The notes below the pieces were generated by a model that had not been told where the DNA came from, did not search any database, and saw only the letters and a list, made by a program, of their open reading frames with translations. Both the position numbers and the translations under genes were made by a program. A stretch of DNA of 64,000 nt. Source: Flavobacterium sp. (GTDB lineage Bacteria; Bacteroidota; Bacteroidia; Flavobacteriales; Flavobacteriaceae). This document shows positions 52,564 through 61,365 of the stretch, in pieces. Positions within the stretch are counted from its first letter, which is position 1. Each line of letters opens with the position of its first letter. The DNA is taken from NCBI RefSeq assembly GCF_013822155.1, contig NZ_PNJW01000005.1, forward strand, positions 1 through 64,000, written 5' to 3'.

Positions 52564-55533
52564 TTAAAATTTAATGTTGGCACCAAATAATATTGTTCTT
52601 GGTCTTGGGTAAATGGTGTTGTCAATTCCACCAAAAACTTCAGGATCTAAACCACTATATTCTGTGATTACAAATACATTTTGCATACCGGTACTTAAAC
52701 GTAAAGTAGCTTTATCATTAAAGATTTTAGAAAAAGTATACCCTAACGTAATGTTGTCCATTTTTAAGAAAGAAGCATTTTCAATATAATAATCAGAATA
52801 TAAAACGTCTGATGTAGTATTGAAATTAGAATCTAACACAGCCGTTGGTAAATTCGCTACAACCTGCGTACTTTCAATGTTATCATACTGAGCATTACCT
52901 GCATTCACTGCATTGTATAAATGGTTACCAATACTTGCTCTCAAGTTAAATGAAAAATCAAAATTTTTGTAACTCATATTAGAGGCAAAACCTAAGACTG
53001 CTTCCGGATCCGGATTTTTATAGATATATCTATCAGCTGCAGTAATTATACCATCTCGATTAATATCAGCATATGCTCCTTCGATAGGTGTACCGGCAGT
53101 ATCATAAAGTTGTTTGTAAACAAAGAATGAATAAGGTGTATATCCTTCTGAATGAACTTGAATAGTTCCTCCTGTACCTGAACCAACTCCACCAACTTCG
53201 ATATCAATACCGGCAGCTAGTTTATCAATATTAGTATTAAAATGGGCAGCATTAAAATTCACATCCCAATTAAAACCATCTCCTTGATAAAGAGAGGCAT
53301 TAATAGCGAACTCAACCCCTTGAGAAGTAAATGCACCAATATTTTGTGATCCAACGTTACTAAAGTTTGAACCATCCGGCACTGGAGCTCTTGCCAATAA
53401 GTCATCTGATTGTTTGTAGAAAAAGTCTAAAGCTCCTGTAATTCTGTTGTTCCAGAACCCGTAATCGATACCCACGTTATAAGTTGTTGTTTCTTCCCAT
53501 TTCAAATCAGGGTTTGTATAGTTCGGGAATCCCGGAACAATAGGTTGTCCACCAAACATATAATCATTACCCGGCTGACCTGTCGACATAGTAGATAAAT
53601 AATCAAATCTACTCGCTCCTAAGTCTTGTTGACCTGTAATACCCCAACCTGCTCTTAATTTTAAATCAGAAAAAGTTTTAGAATCTTTCAAGAATGATTC
53701 ATCTTTCATTTTCCATGCAATAGCAGCAGCCGGGAAATTACCCCAACGATTGTCTTCAGAGAATCTAGAAGTACCGTCTCTTCTGTATGACAAGGTAACT
53801 AAATATTTCTCATTAAAAGTTAAATTAGCTCTACCAAAAAAACCAATTAAAACAACATCAGTTTCCGTGTAGTAATTATTTTGATTCCCTGCATCATTAT
53901 ATCTTCTGTAATCTTTTGAACTGAAACTTGAACCGGTAAACTTTTGATAAGAATAACCACCTGTTACTTCAGCTCTGAAATTTTCTAATGATTTACTGTA
54001 TACTAAATAGGCATCTAACAATGTATTCTCTCTTTCACTGGTAAATTCAGTATAGCTACCATTGGTTAAGATTGCTTCCGTATTTCCATTACGTTGACCA
54101 TCAGGACTTTCTTTAGACAACTCATTTGAGCCGCTACCTTTACTTTTATCCCATCCAACATTTACTACCGCTCTCATATCTTCGAAGAAATGTAATTTGT
54201 AGTCCAATTCGAAATTTCCAAAAATACGATTTACCTCTGTAATGTTCTTTCTTTGTAATAAAGCAGCCACCGGGTTACGGTTTACACCATTTAAAGCAAG
54301 ACCATTTGCATCAGTATACTGAAAGAAACCACCATAAGCAGAATTTGAATCATAAACAGGTTTTGTAGGATCAAAACGAATTGCACCACCTTCTACACCA
54401 TCTGCAAACCTGTTATTTTCATTCGATAAGTTAGCATTTAATTTTAATTTTAAATGATCTTCAAAGAAATTTGGGTTCATTGCTAAATTAGCCGAATTTC
54501 TGTTATATGAACTGGTTAAACGAAGACCTTCCTGATACGTATTACCTACAGATAAACGAGTTGGGATTTTTTTGAATAATGAACCCTTCACTGTTAACGT
54601 ATTTTCAACTAAATCAGTTCTTCTGTAAATTTCATCTTGCCAATCGGTATCATAATAAATTTTTTCACCAGGATTGTTGGGATCATCTACACCTAATCTG
54701 TTTAAAAACTGTGGTCTGTTTGCTTCCACCATTTTATAATAATCTTCTCCAGAGAAAACATCCACCTTATTTGCTACTTCACCTGAGCCATATTGAAAAT
54801 TATATTCAACTGCTAATTCTTTTCCGCCTTTTTTAGTAGTAATAATAATCACCCCATTAGATGCACGAGAACCGTAAATAGCCGTTGCAGAAGCATCTTT
54901 TAATACGGTAAAACTCTCGATGTCATTTGGATTGATAGATGCTAATACAGAAGTTGCACCTCCGGCTACTTCACCAATTGGCAAACCATCAATTACTATC
55001 AACGGATCGTTAGAAGCACCTAATGAGGAACCACCACGAATTCTAATAGCAGATCCTGAGCCCGGCTGTCCACTAGTGTTAATAGTCACCCCGGCAACTC
55101 TACCATTTAATAGGTTTTCCGCCGTTACGTTAGCACCTTTGTTAAAATCTTTTGTAGTTACTTGAACTACAGAACCTGTTGCATCTTTTTTCTTAACAGT
55201 TCCGTAACCAACTAAAACTACTTCTTCCAGTTTTGCTGATTCTTCTTCTAAAGAAACATCGATTGATTTTTGTGAAGTATACGTCACATCTACTGGCTTG
55301 AATCCTACGTAAGAGAATTCAATCACATCGCCACTTTTTACATTTGACAGCGAATACTTCCCGTCAAAATCAGTTGTAGCACCTTTAGTGGTGCCTTTAA
55401 TAATTACATTTACTCCCGGCATTGGTTGAGCTGATCCTTTGTCAGTCACAACCCCGCTTACTGTGCTCTGAGCCAGCACGCTAAGGGGCAGTAGAAGCAA
55501 TAAAAATAACAACTTTTTAGAAATTGTTTTCAT
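52564..55533 (-). CDS. susC: SusC/RagA-family TonB-dependent transporter
   Basis: 989 residues. Signal (LLFLLLLLPLSVLAQ), carboxypeptidase-regulatory-like domain (about 24-95, VSGVVTDKGSAQPMPGVNV), plug domain with VVLVGYGTVKKKDATGSV and GSRASNGVIIITTKKG, and a 22-strand barrel ending RPRTILFGANIKF. It imports maltooligosaccharides through the outer membrane using TonB energy. It is the first gene of the susC-susD-susE-amylase operon and is divergent from the lacI-type regulator. Confidence 0.95.
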   Translation of the reverse strand: MKTISKKLLFLLLLLPLSVLAQSTVSGVVTDKGSAQPMPGVNVIIKGTTKGATTDFDGKYSLSNVKSGDVIEFSYVGFKPVDVTYTSQKSIDVSLEEESAKLEEVVLVGYGTVKKKDATGSVVQVTTKDFNKGANVTAENLLNGRVAGVTINTSGQPGSGSAIRIRGGSSLGASNDPLIVIDGLPIGEVAGGATSVLASINPNDIESFTVLKDASATAIYGSRASNGVIIITTKKGGKELAVEYNFQYGSGEVANKVDVFSGEDYYKMVEANRPQFLNRLGVDDPNNPGEKIYYDTDWQDEIYRRTDLVENTLTVKGSLFKKIPTRLSVGNTYQEGLRLTSSYNRNSANLAMNPNFFEDHLKLKLNANLSNENNRFADGVEGGAIRFDPTKPVYDSNSAYGGFFQYTDANGLALNGVNRNPVAALLQRKNITEVNRIFGNFELDYKLHFFEDMRAVVNVGWDKSKGSGSNELSKESPDGQRNGNTEAILTNGSYTEFTSERENTLLDAYLVYSKSLENFRAEVTGGYSYQKFTGSSFSSKDYRRYNDAGNQNNYYTETDVVLIGFFGRANLTFNEKYLVTLSYRRDGTSRFSEDNRWGNFPAAAIAWKMKDESFLKDSKTFSDLKLRAGWGITGQQDLGASRFDYLSTMSTGQPGNDYMFGGQPIVPGFPNYTNPDLKWEETTTYNVGIDYGFWNNRITGALDFFYKQSDDLLARAPVPDGSNFSNVGSQNIGAFTSQGVEFAINASLYQGDGFNWDVNFNAAHFNTNIDKLAAGIDIEVGGVGSGTGGTIQVHSEGYTPYSFFVYKQLYDTAGTPIEGAYADINRDGIITAADRYIYKNPDPEAVLGFASNMSYKNFDFSFNLRASIGNHLYNAVNAGNAQYDNIESTQVVANLPTAVLDSNFNTTSDVLYSDYYIENASFLKMDNITLGYTFSKIFNDKATLRLSTGMQNVFVITEYSGLDPEVFGGIDNTIYPRPRTILFGANIKF

Positions 55534-55566
55534 ACAGTTTGTTTAGGTTAAAAATTGTGTTTTGAG

Positions 55567-55585
55567 CTTATATTTTTTACTTCGA
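55567..55585 (+). repeat. 19-bp shared regulatory element, copy 1
   Basis: CTTATATTTTTTACTTCGA, exactly repeated at 56909-56927. Here it lies 34 bases upstream of the susC start, in antisense orientation to susC. It may be an operator or RNA element common to both arms of the starch locus. Confidence 0.7.
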
Positions 55586-55626
55586 GGTATAAAATTAAGG
55601 AAATTTTATGATGTTTTGAACAAAGA

Positions 55627-55639
55627 CCTATTAAATAGG
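55627..55639. promoter_or_regulatory. palindrome CCTATTAAATAGG
   Basis: A perfect 13-base inverted repeat with a central A, 4 bases from the LacI-type operator. It may be a second binding site or part of the same operator region. No factor is assigned. Confidence 0.35.
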
Positions 55640-55642
55640 CTC

Positions 55643-55656
55643 CGAAAACGTTTTCG
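55643..55656. promoter_or_regulatory. LacI-family operator between susC and lacI-type gene
   Basis: CGAAAACGTTTTCG, a perfect 14-bp palindrome with the central CG step typical of LacI/GalR operators. It lies about 110 bases from each divergent gene start and is the likely target of the adjacent regulator. Confidence 0.7.
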
Positions 55657-55759
55657 TGTTGAAAACTTTTACAATATTCGCTATTTTAAGGTCAAAAATT
55701 CCGATTCTAAAAAAATAAAATTATCTTTATTCACAAATTACTAATGACTTAAATACAAC

Positions 55760-56785
55760 ATGAAAAGAAAAGTTACTTTAAAACAAATTGCTAAGGAATT
55801 AGATGTATCCATTTCAACCGTTTCAAAATCACTTAAAGACAGTTCTGAAATTAGCGAAGATACCCGTCAAAAAGTACAAGCTTTTGCCAAGTTATACAAC
55901 TACAAGCCCAACAATATCGCCTTAAGTTTAAAAAACAAGAAAACGAAAACAATCGGAATTATCATTCCGGAAATTGTACATCATTTTTTTGCAACCGTAA
56001 TTAGTGGTGTTGAAAATGTTGCGAATGAACATGGCTATAACGTTATCGTTTGTTTATCAGACGAATCTTTTGACAAAGAGGTCATTAACATGGAAATGCT
56101 GGCCAATGGAAGCATTGACGGCTTTATCATGTCTTTGTCCAAAGAAACTCAGCAAAAGAAAGATTTTCATCATATCTCAGAGGTTATTAATCAGGGTATG
56201 CCGGTGGTTATGTTTGATCGAGTTACCAACGATATTCTCTGTGACAAAGTCATTATTGATGATAATTCAGCTGCTTTTCAAGCCGTTCAAGCCTTAATTG
56301 AAAAGGGGGCAAAAAAAATAGCTCTTATTACAACCGTTGATTATGTGAGTGTAGGGAAATTGCGAACAGATGGCTATATAAAAGCCTTAAAAGCAAATGA
56401 TATCAAAGTTGATGACAATTTAATATTAAAAATAGAAGACATTGACAATTGTGATGAAGTAATAGAAAACTTAGTTAACAACCAAAGCATTGATGCCATT
56501 TTTGCCGTAAATGAACTTTTTGCCGTAACCGCAATAAAGGCCGCTCTTAAAAAAGGAATAAAAATTCCGGAAGAGTTATCTATAATTGGATTTACCGATG
56601 GAATCATCTCCAAATACTCCACTCCAAGCATCACTACTGTGGGTCAAAACGGAATAAAAATGGGCGGAAAAGCAGCCAAAATGCTTATCGAAAGATTAGA
56701 GAGTGAAGACGAAGATGATGAGCACTACAGAACGGAAGTTATCGAAACTCATTTAGTTGAACGAGAATCTACGCCAACGTTATAG
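55760..56785 (+). CDS. LacI-family transcriptional regulator of the starch locus
   Basis: 341 residues. N-terminal HTH (residues 4-50: LKQIAKELDVSISTVSKSL, then a hinge helix region YKPNNIALSL) and a periplasmic-binding-like sensor domain (about 60-335, TIGIIIPEIVHHFFATVISGV, GFTDGIISKYSTPSITTV). The ligand is probably maltose or a related sugar, from context. The divergent susC operon and the downstream transporter operon are its likely targets. It could activate or repress; sequence does not tell. Confidence 0.93.
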   Translation: MKRKVTLKQIAKELDVSISTVSKSLKDSSEISEDTRQKVQAFAKLYNYKPNNIALSLKNKKTKTIGIIIPEIVHHFFATVISGVENVANEHGYNVIVCLSDESFDKEVINMEMLANGSIDGFIMSLSKETQQKKDFHHISEVINQGMPVVMFDRVTNDILCDKVIIDDNSAAFQAVQALIEKGAKKIALITTVDYVSVGKLRTDGYIKALKANDIKVDDNLILKIEDIDNCDEVIENLVNNQSIDAIFAVNELFAVTAIKAALKKGIKIPEELSIIGFTDGIISKYSTPSITTVGQNGIKMGGKAAKMLIERLESEDEDDEHYRTEVIETHLVERESTPTL

Positions 56786-56810
56786 TTCACGCAAACCATT
56801 GATTTTATTG

Positions 56811-56852
56811 ACTTTCAAAATTTTAACTACAAAAGATAACTTTCAAAATTTT
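56811..56852 (+). repeat. direct repeat ACTTTCAAAATTTT
   Basis: A 14-base motif occurs at 56811-56824 and 56839-56852 (28-base period), just upstream of the transporter promoter. The spacing is close to three helical turns, which could suit a paired binding site. Confidence 0.5.
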
Positions 56853-56884
56853 TTATAAAAAATAATTTCGCTTTAAAAAAAAAC

Positions 56885-56892
56885 TATATTTG
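56885..56892 (+). promoter_or_regulatory. -7 element of the maltose operon
   Basis: TATATTTG fits TAnnTTTG. The -33 is poor (TTTCG). Transcription would start near 56899, giving a leader of about 87 bases that contains the 19-bp element and two small stem-loops. Confidence 0.6.
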
Positions 56893-56908
56893 TAATTAAT
56901 TATCAAGA

Positions 56909-56927
56909 CTTATATTTTTTACTTCGA
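56909..56927 (+). repeat. 19-bp shared regulatory element, copy 2
   Basis: Exact copy of 55567-55585, about 10-28 bases after the predicted transcript start of the transporter operon. Confidence 0.7.
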
Positions 56928-56940
56928 ACCCATAAGTTTT

Positions 56941-56982
56941 GATAAGCAGTATAGCTTATCGTAATATTAATTAACAATTACG
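56941..56982 (+). promoter_or_regulatory. two stem-loops in the transporter leader
   Basis: GATAAGC/GCTTATC (56941-56947 with 56954-56960, loop AGTATA) and CGTAAT/ATTACG (56960-56965 with 56977-56982) follow each other and end 3 bases before the ATG at 56986. They could mask the ribosome site. No known riboswitch is recognised. Confidence 0.45.
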
Positions 56983-56985
56983 ATA

Positions 56986-58314
56986 ATGAAAAAACCCAAA
57001 TTAAGTTTTTGGCAAATTTGGAATTTGAGCTTTGGATTTCTAGGAGTTCAAATAGGTTACTCTCTACAGAATGGTAATACCAGTAGAATTTTAGAAGCTT
57101 TAGGTGCAGATGTTCACAGCATCGGCTTTTTTTGGCTTGCAGCTCCTTTAGCCGGTCTATTTGTACAACCCATCATTGGATTATCAAGTGATAAAACTTG
57201 GACTAGATTAGGAAGACGTGTTCCATTTATTTTAGGCGGTGCAATTATTTCGGCCTTAGCAATGTATTTTATGCCTAATGCAGAATACTTTACTGATTTA
57301 CTCCCTGCTTTAGCATTTGGTGCCATCATGTTACTTTTGATGGACACTTCTTTTAATGTAACCATGCAACCTTTTAGAGCCCTAGTGGGCGATATGGTTG
57401 ACGATGATCAGAAAAATTTGGGCTATTCAGTTCAAAGTGCTTTGATAAATTTTGGGGCTGTTTTCGGCTCATTGTTACCATACATTCTCTCAAAATTGAA
57501 TGTGGCTAATATACCTGCCGAAGGTGAAAAAGTTGCCGATTCGGTTGTTTGGTCATTTTATATTGGAGGAACAATTTTATTATTAAGTGTGTTATGGACA
57601 GTTTATAAAACGAAAGAATATCCTCCAAAAGAACATGCTGAATATAATAATATTGATTTGGAAGCCAATGAAAACAAACCCAAAGCAAGTATTTGGAGTT
57701 TAATTCCTAATGCACCGAAGATTTTTTGGCAATTAGGTATTGTGCAATTCTTTTCTTGGTTTTCTTTATTCTTGATGTGGGTTTACACAACAAGAGCTAT
57801 AGCAAATCAAGTTTGGGGAGATGAGGCATTAGATCCTAAATCTGTTGCGTTTAACGATGCTGGAAACTGGACTGGAGTAATGTTTGCCTTTTATAGTGGT
57901 ATCGCTGCTGTTTTTGCATTTTTAATTCCATCCTTAGCAAAAAAATATGGTCGGAAAAATGTGTATAGTTTCTCCTTAATAATGGGTGGACTTGGGTTAG
58001 CTTCCATTTTCTTTGTACACGACAAAACAATACTTTTAGTCTCTATGATTGGAGTTGGAATGGCTTGGGCATCAATTTTAGCTATTCCTTATGCGATGCT
58101 TTCAAGTTCTTTACCCGCTGAAAAAATGGGAGTTTACATGGGCTTATTCAATGCAACCATCACCCTTCCTCAAATAGCAGCCGGACTTATTGGCGGAAGT
58201 ATTATTGCTCTTTTTGACAATTCACCGGTGGCTATCATCGTCATATCCGGAATGTCCATGATTCTTGCAGGATTATCAGTTTATTTGGTAAAAGAAAAAT
58301 CCTCAGTAAACTAA
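56986..58314 (+). CDS. MFS maltose/sugar transporter (SLC45-like)
   Basis: 442 residues with 12 predicted helices. The start SFWQIWNLSFGFLGVQIGYSLQN and the loop SDKTWTRLGRRVPFILGG are typical of the GPH/SLC45 sugar transporters found in flavobacterial maltose operons. It would bring maltose from periplasm to cytoplasm with H+. It leads an operon with pgmB (10 bases), the maltose phosphorylase gene and two glycosidase genes, consistent with maltose use by phosphorolysis. Confidence 0.92.
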   Translation: MKKPKLSFWQIWNLSFGFLGVQIGYSLQNGNTSRILEALGADVHSIGFFWLAAPLAGLFVQPIIGLSSDKTWTRLGRRVPFILGGAIISALAMYFMPNAEYFTDLLPALAFGAIMLLLMDTSFNVTMQPFRALVGDMVDDDQKNLGYSVQSALINFGAVFGSLLPYILSKLNVANIPAEGEKVADSVVWSFYIGGTILLLSVLWTVYKTKEYPPKEHAEYNNIDLEANENKPKASIWSLIPNAPKIFWQLGIVQFFSWFSLFLMWVYTTRAIANQVWGDEALDPKSVAFNDAGNWTGVMFAFYSGIAAVFAFLIPSLAKKYGRKNVYSFSLIMGGLGLASIFFVHDKTILLVSMIGVGMAWASILAIPYAMLSSSLPAEKMGVYMGLFNATITLPQIAAGLIGGSIIALFDNSPVAIIVISGMSMILAGLSVYLVKEKSSVN

Positions 58315-58324
58315 TTATTCTACC

Positions 58325-58981
58325 ATGAATCAAAAATGTTTTATTTTCGATCTAGATGGTGTTATAGTTGACACTGCTAAATACCATTTTTTAGCTTGGC
58401 AAAAATTGGCTCAACAACTTGGGATTGATTTTACCCCTGAACACAATGAACAATTAAAAGGAGTGAGTCGTGTTCGCTCACTCGATATTATCCTTTCTTT
58501 AGGAAATTTCGAGGCTAGCCAAGAAGACAAAAACAAATGGCTTGTTCAAAAAAATGAAGACTATTTATCCTATTTAGTAAATATGGATGAAAGTGAAATT
58601 TTGCCGGGTGTAATCCCTGTATTGGCTTTTCTAAAAGAAAAAAATCAAAAAATTGTTTTGGGCTCAGCCAGTAAAAATGCTAAACCAATTCTAGAAAAAG
58701 CAAAAATTATAGATTTTTTTGATGCTGTTGTTGATGGCAACGATGTTTCAAATGCCAAGCCGGATCCTGAGGTTTTTCTTCAAGGAGCCAAAAAAGTTAA
58801 TTTCCCCCCGGAAAAATGTATTGTTTTTGAAGATTCCGTTGCCGGAATACAAGCCGCAAATATCGGCGGAATGACAAGTGTGGGAATTGGGGATGAAGCC
58901 GTTTTAAATGAAGCAGATTATGTGTTTCCGGATTTTACCCATATCGATTTAAATTTTATAGAAAACCTAGTGAATAAATAA
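58325..58981 (+). CDS. pgmB: beta-phosphoglucomutase
   Basis: A 218-residue HAD-family enzyme that turns beta-glucose-1-phosphate into glucose-6-phosphate. HAD motif I FDLDGVIVDT (nucleophile Asp8, acid/base Asp10), cap domain with ARG-like loop KGVSRVRSL, motif II LGSASKN and motif IV FEDSVAGIQAA are present. It handles the product of the maltose phosphorylase encoded 3 bases downstream. Confidence 0.95.
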   Translation: MNQKCFIFDLDGVIVDTAKYHFLAWQKLAQQLGIDFTPEHNEQLKGVSRVRSLDIILSLGNFEASQEDKNKWLVQKNEDYLSYLVNMDESEILPGVIPVLAFLKEKNQKIVLGSASKNAKPILEKAKIIDFFDAVVDGNDVSNAKPDPEVFLQGAKKVNFPPEKCIVFEDSVAGIQAANIGGMTSVGIGDEAVLNEADYVFPDFTHIDLNFIENLVNK

Positions 58982-58984
58982 AAA

Positions 58985-61288
58985 ATGAACCAAGATTATA
59001 TCATACCAGATAACTGGTCGATTATAGAAGAAGGATTTGAGCAAGACCTGGTTAAGTCTTCTGAAAGTTTGTTCAGCATTGGAAACGGTGCGATGGGACA
59101 ACGTGCGAATTTTGAAGAACATTATTCCGGGAAAACATTCCAAGGAAGTTATATTGGCGGAATTTACTATCCCGATAAAACAAAAGTGGGTTGGTGGAAA
59201 AACGGTTATCCGGAATATTTTGCCAAAGTATTGAACGCTCCCAATTGGATTGGAATCAATATCGAAATTAACGGTGAAAATTTAGATTTAGCCAAATGTG
59301 TAGCCGTGAAAAATTTCCGCAGAGAATTAAATATGAAAGAAGGATGGTATCATCGTTCTTTTACAGCAACCCTTCAAAACGGAACTGAAATTGAGGTGCA
59401 AGTGCGTCGTTTTCTTTCTATTGATTTGGATGAAGTAGGTGTAATTAATTATGAAATAACTGCTTTAAATCAAGCCGCAAAAATTGTATTTAAACCTTAT
59501 TTGGATGCAGGAGTTCATAACGAAGATGCCAACTGGGAAGAAAAATTCTGGGAACCATTGGATGTTAAAAACAATGGCAATGAAGCTTATGTAACCGCAA
59601 GAACGTTCAAAACGCATTTTACGGCAACTACTTTCATGCAAAATACAATTTTGGTTGATGGTATATCTGTAAATGCTTCGCCTTTCAATGTTGCGTCTTC
59701 CAATGAAACCATAGAATTTTCATATGAAGTATCTATTTCCAAAAATCAATCGGCTACAATTCAAAAAATAGGCGGATACACGGTTTCCATGAATCATGAA
59801 AACACACAAATAGCTGCTCAAAAAGCAATTGCTGCTGCCTTAAAAATAGGTTACGACAAATTACTTGAAAATCAAATCAAAGCTTGGGCAAAAATTTGGG
59901 AAATGAGTGATATTACTATTGATGGCGATGTAAAAGCTCAACAAGGAATCCGTTTCAATATTTTCCAATTAAATCAAACTTATTTAGGAAAAGATTCTCG
60001 CTTAAATATTGGTCCGAAAGGATTTACCGGCGAAAAATATGGCGGTTCAACCTATTGGGATACGGAAGCCTATTGTATTCCATTTTACATGGCTACCAAA
60101 GACCAACAAGTGGCTCGAAACCTATTGACGTATCGCTATAATCAATTGGATAAAGCCATTGAAAATGCAAGTAAATTAGGTTTCAAAAATGGAGCTGCTT
60201 TGTATCCTATGGTTACCATGAATGGTGAGGAATGTCACAATGAATGGGAAATTACATTTGAAGAAATTCACCGAAACGGAGCCATTGCTTTTGCTATTTT
60301 TAACTATTATCGTTTCACTGGTGATTACAGCTACATTCCAGAAAAAGGACTGGAAGTACTCATCGGAATTGCCCGTTTTTGGCATCAAAGAGCCACCTAC
60401 TCTACGCACAAAAATCAATTTGTGATTTTAGGTGTCACCGGACCAAATGAATACGAAAACAACGTCAATAATAATTTCTACACGAATTATATTGCGAAAT
60501 GGTGTATTGATTATACAGTGGAACAAATCAATAAAATTGAAAAAGAATATACTTCGGATTATACCCGAATTTTAAATAAAGTAAAACTTTCTCAGTCAGA
60601 AATTAATCATTGGAAAGAAGTAGCCGACAACATGTATTTTCCCTATTCAGAAGAACATGATGTTTACTTACAACAAGATGGTTTCTTAGATAAAGAATTA
60701 GTAAAAGTTTCTGATTTAGATAAAAGTCAGCGACCAATCAACCAAAAATGGTCATGGGATCGAATTTTACGTTCGCCTTACATCAAACAAGCCGATACTT
60801 TACAGGGATTTTATTTCTTTGAAGATCATTTCAGTAAAGCACAATTGGAAAAACATTTCGATTTTTATGAGCCCTTTACGGTTCATGAAAGCTCACTTTC
60901 TCCTTGTGTTCATTCAATCCAAGCTGCCGGTTTAGGCAGAATGGAACAAGCTTATACTTTCTACTTACGAACTTCTCGTTTGGATTTAGATGATTATAAT
61001 AAAGAAGTACACGAAGGTTTACACATTACTTCAATGGCAGGAACTTGGATGAGTATCGTAGAAGGTTTTGGCGGTATGCGGGTGAAAAATAGCACCTTAC
61101 ATTTTGAACCAAAAATACCAACGCAATGGAAAGGGTATTCCTTTAAAATTAATTTCAGAAATCAAGTTTTAGAAGTTTCTGTTCGTCCGAATGAAACAAA
61201 ATTATCGTTGGAAGGTGATAAAGAAATTATAGTTTTTGTTAATGGAAAAGAAATTTTAGTGGAGCCAAATAGTTTGGTAACCGTATAA
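58985..61288 (+). CDS. GH65 maltose phosphorylase
   Basis: A 767-residue cytoplasmic enzyme that cleaves maltose with phosphate to glucose and beta-glucose-1-phosphate. N-terminal beta-sandwich (about 1-270), helical linker and (alpha/alpha)6 barrel (about 310-690) with GGSTYWDTEAYCIPFY and the general acid Glu in VTGPNEYENNVNNN (near 489), plus a C-terminal beta module. Pairing with pgmB supports maltose rather than trehalose or kojibiose, though the family contains all three activities. Confidence 0.92.
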   Translation: MNQDYIIPDNWSIIEEGFEQDLVKSSESLFSIGNGAMGQRANFEEHYSGKTFQGSYIGGIYYPDKTKVGWWKNGYPEYFAKVLNAPNWIGINIEINGENLDLAKCVAVKNFRRELNMKEGWYHRSFTATLQNGTEIEVQVRRFLSIDLDEVGVINYEITALNQAAKIVFKPYLDAGVHNEDANWEEKFWEPLDVKNNGNEAYVTARTFKTHFTATTFMQNTILVDGISVNASPFNVASSNETIEFSYEVSISKNQSATIQKIGGYTVSMNHENTQIAAQKAIAAALKIGYDKLLENQIKAWAKIWEMSDITIDGDVKAQQGIRFNIFQLNQTYLGKDSRLNIGPKGFTGEKYGGSTYWDTEAYCIPFYMATKDQQVARNLLTYRYNQLDKAIENASKLGFKNGAALYPMVTMNGEECHNEWEITFEEIHRNGAIAFAIFNYYRFTGDYSYIPEKGLEVLIGIARFWHQRATYSTHKNQFVILGVTGPNEYENNVNNNFYTNYIAKWCIDYTVEQINKIEKEYTSDYTRILNKVKLSQSEINHWKEVADNMYFPYSEEHDVYLQQDGFLDKELVKVSDLDKSQRPINQKWSWDRILRSPYIKQADTLQGFYFFEDHFSKAQLEKHFDFYEPFTVHESSLSPCVHSIQAAGLGRMEQAYTFYLRTSRLDLDDYNKEVHEGLHITSMAGTWMSIVEGFGGMRVKNSTLHFEPKIPTQWKGYSFKINFRNQVLEVSVRPNETKLSLEGDKEIIVFVNGKEILVEPNSLVTV

Positions 61289-61294
61289 TAAACT

Positions 61295-61350
61295 CTCGCA
61301 AAGACGCTAAGTCGCAAAAGTATTGCTTGGCGTCTCTGCGACTTTGCGAG
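61295..61350. repeat. imperfect inverted repeat between GH65 and GH13 genes
   Basis: CTCGCAAAGACGC (61295-61307) is mirrored by GCGTCTCTGCGACTTTGCGAG (61330-61350). The intervening AAGTCGCA also matches TGCGACTT in the right arm. Such palindromes are dispersed in flavobacterial genomes. It has no T-run, so more likely an mRNA stabiliser or REP element than a terminator. Confidence 0.65.
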
Positions 61351-61365
61351 ATAAAACAATCAATC

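Noticed and set aside
54579..55165. Open frames antisense to susC
   Set aside because: They are shadows of the well-supported TonB-dependent transporter and have no promoter or family features.
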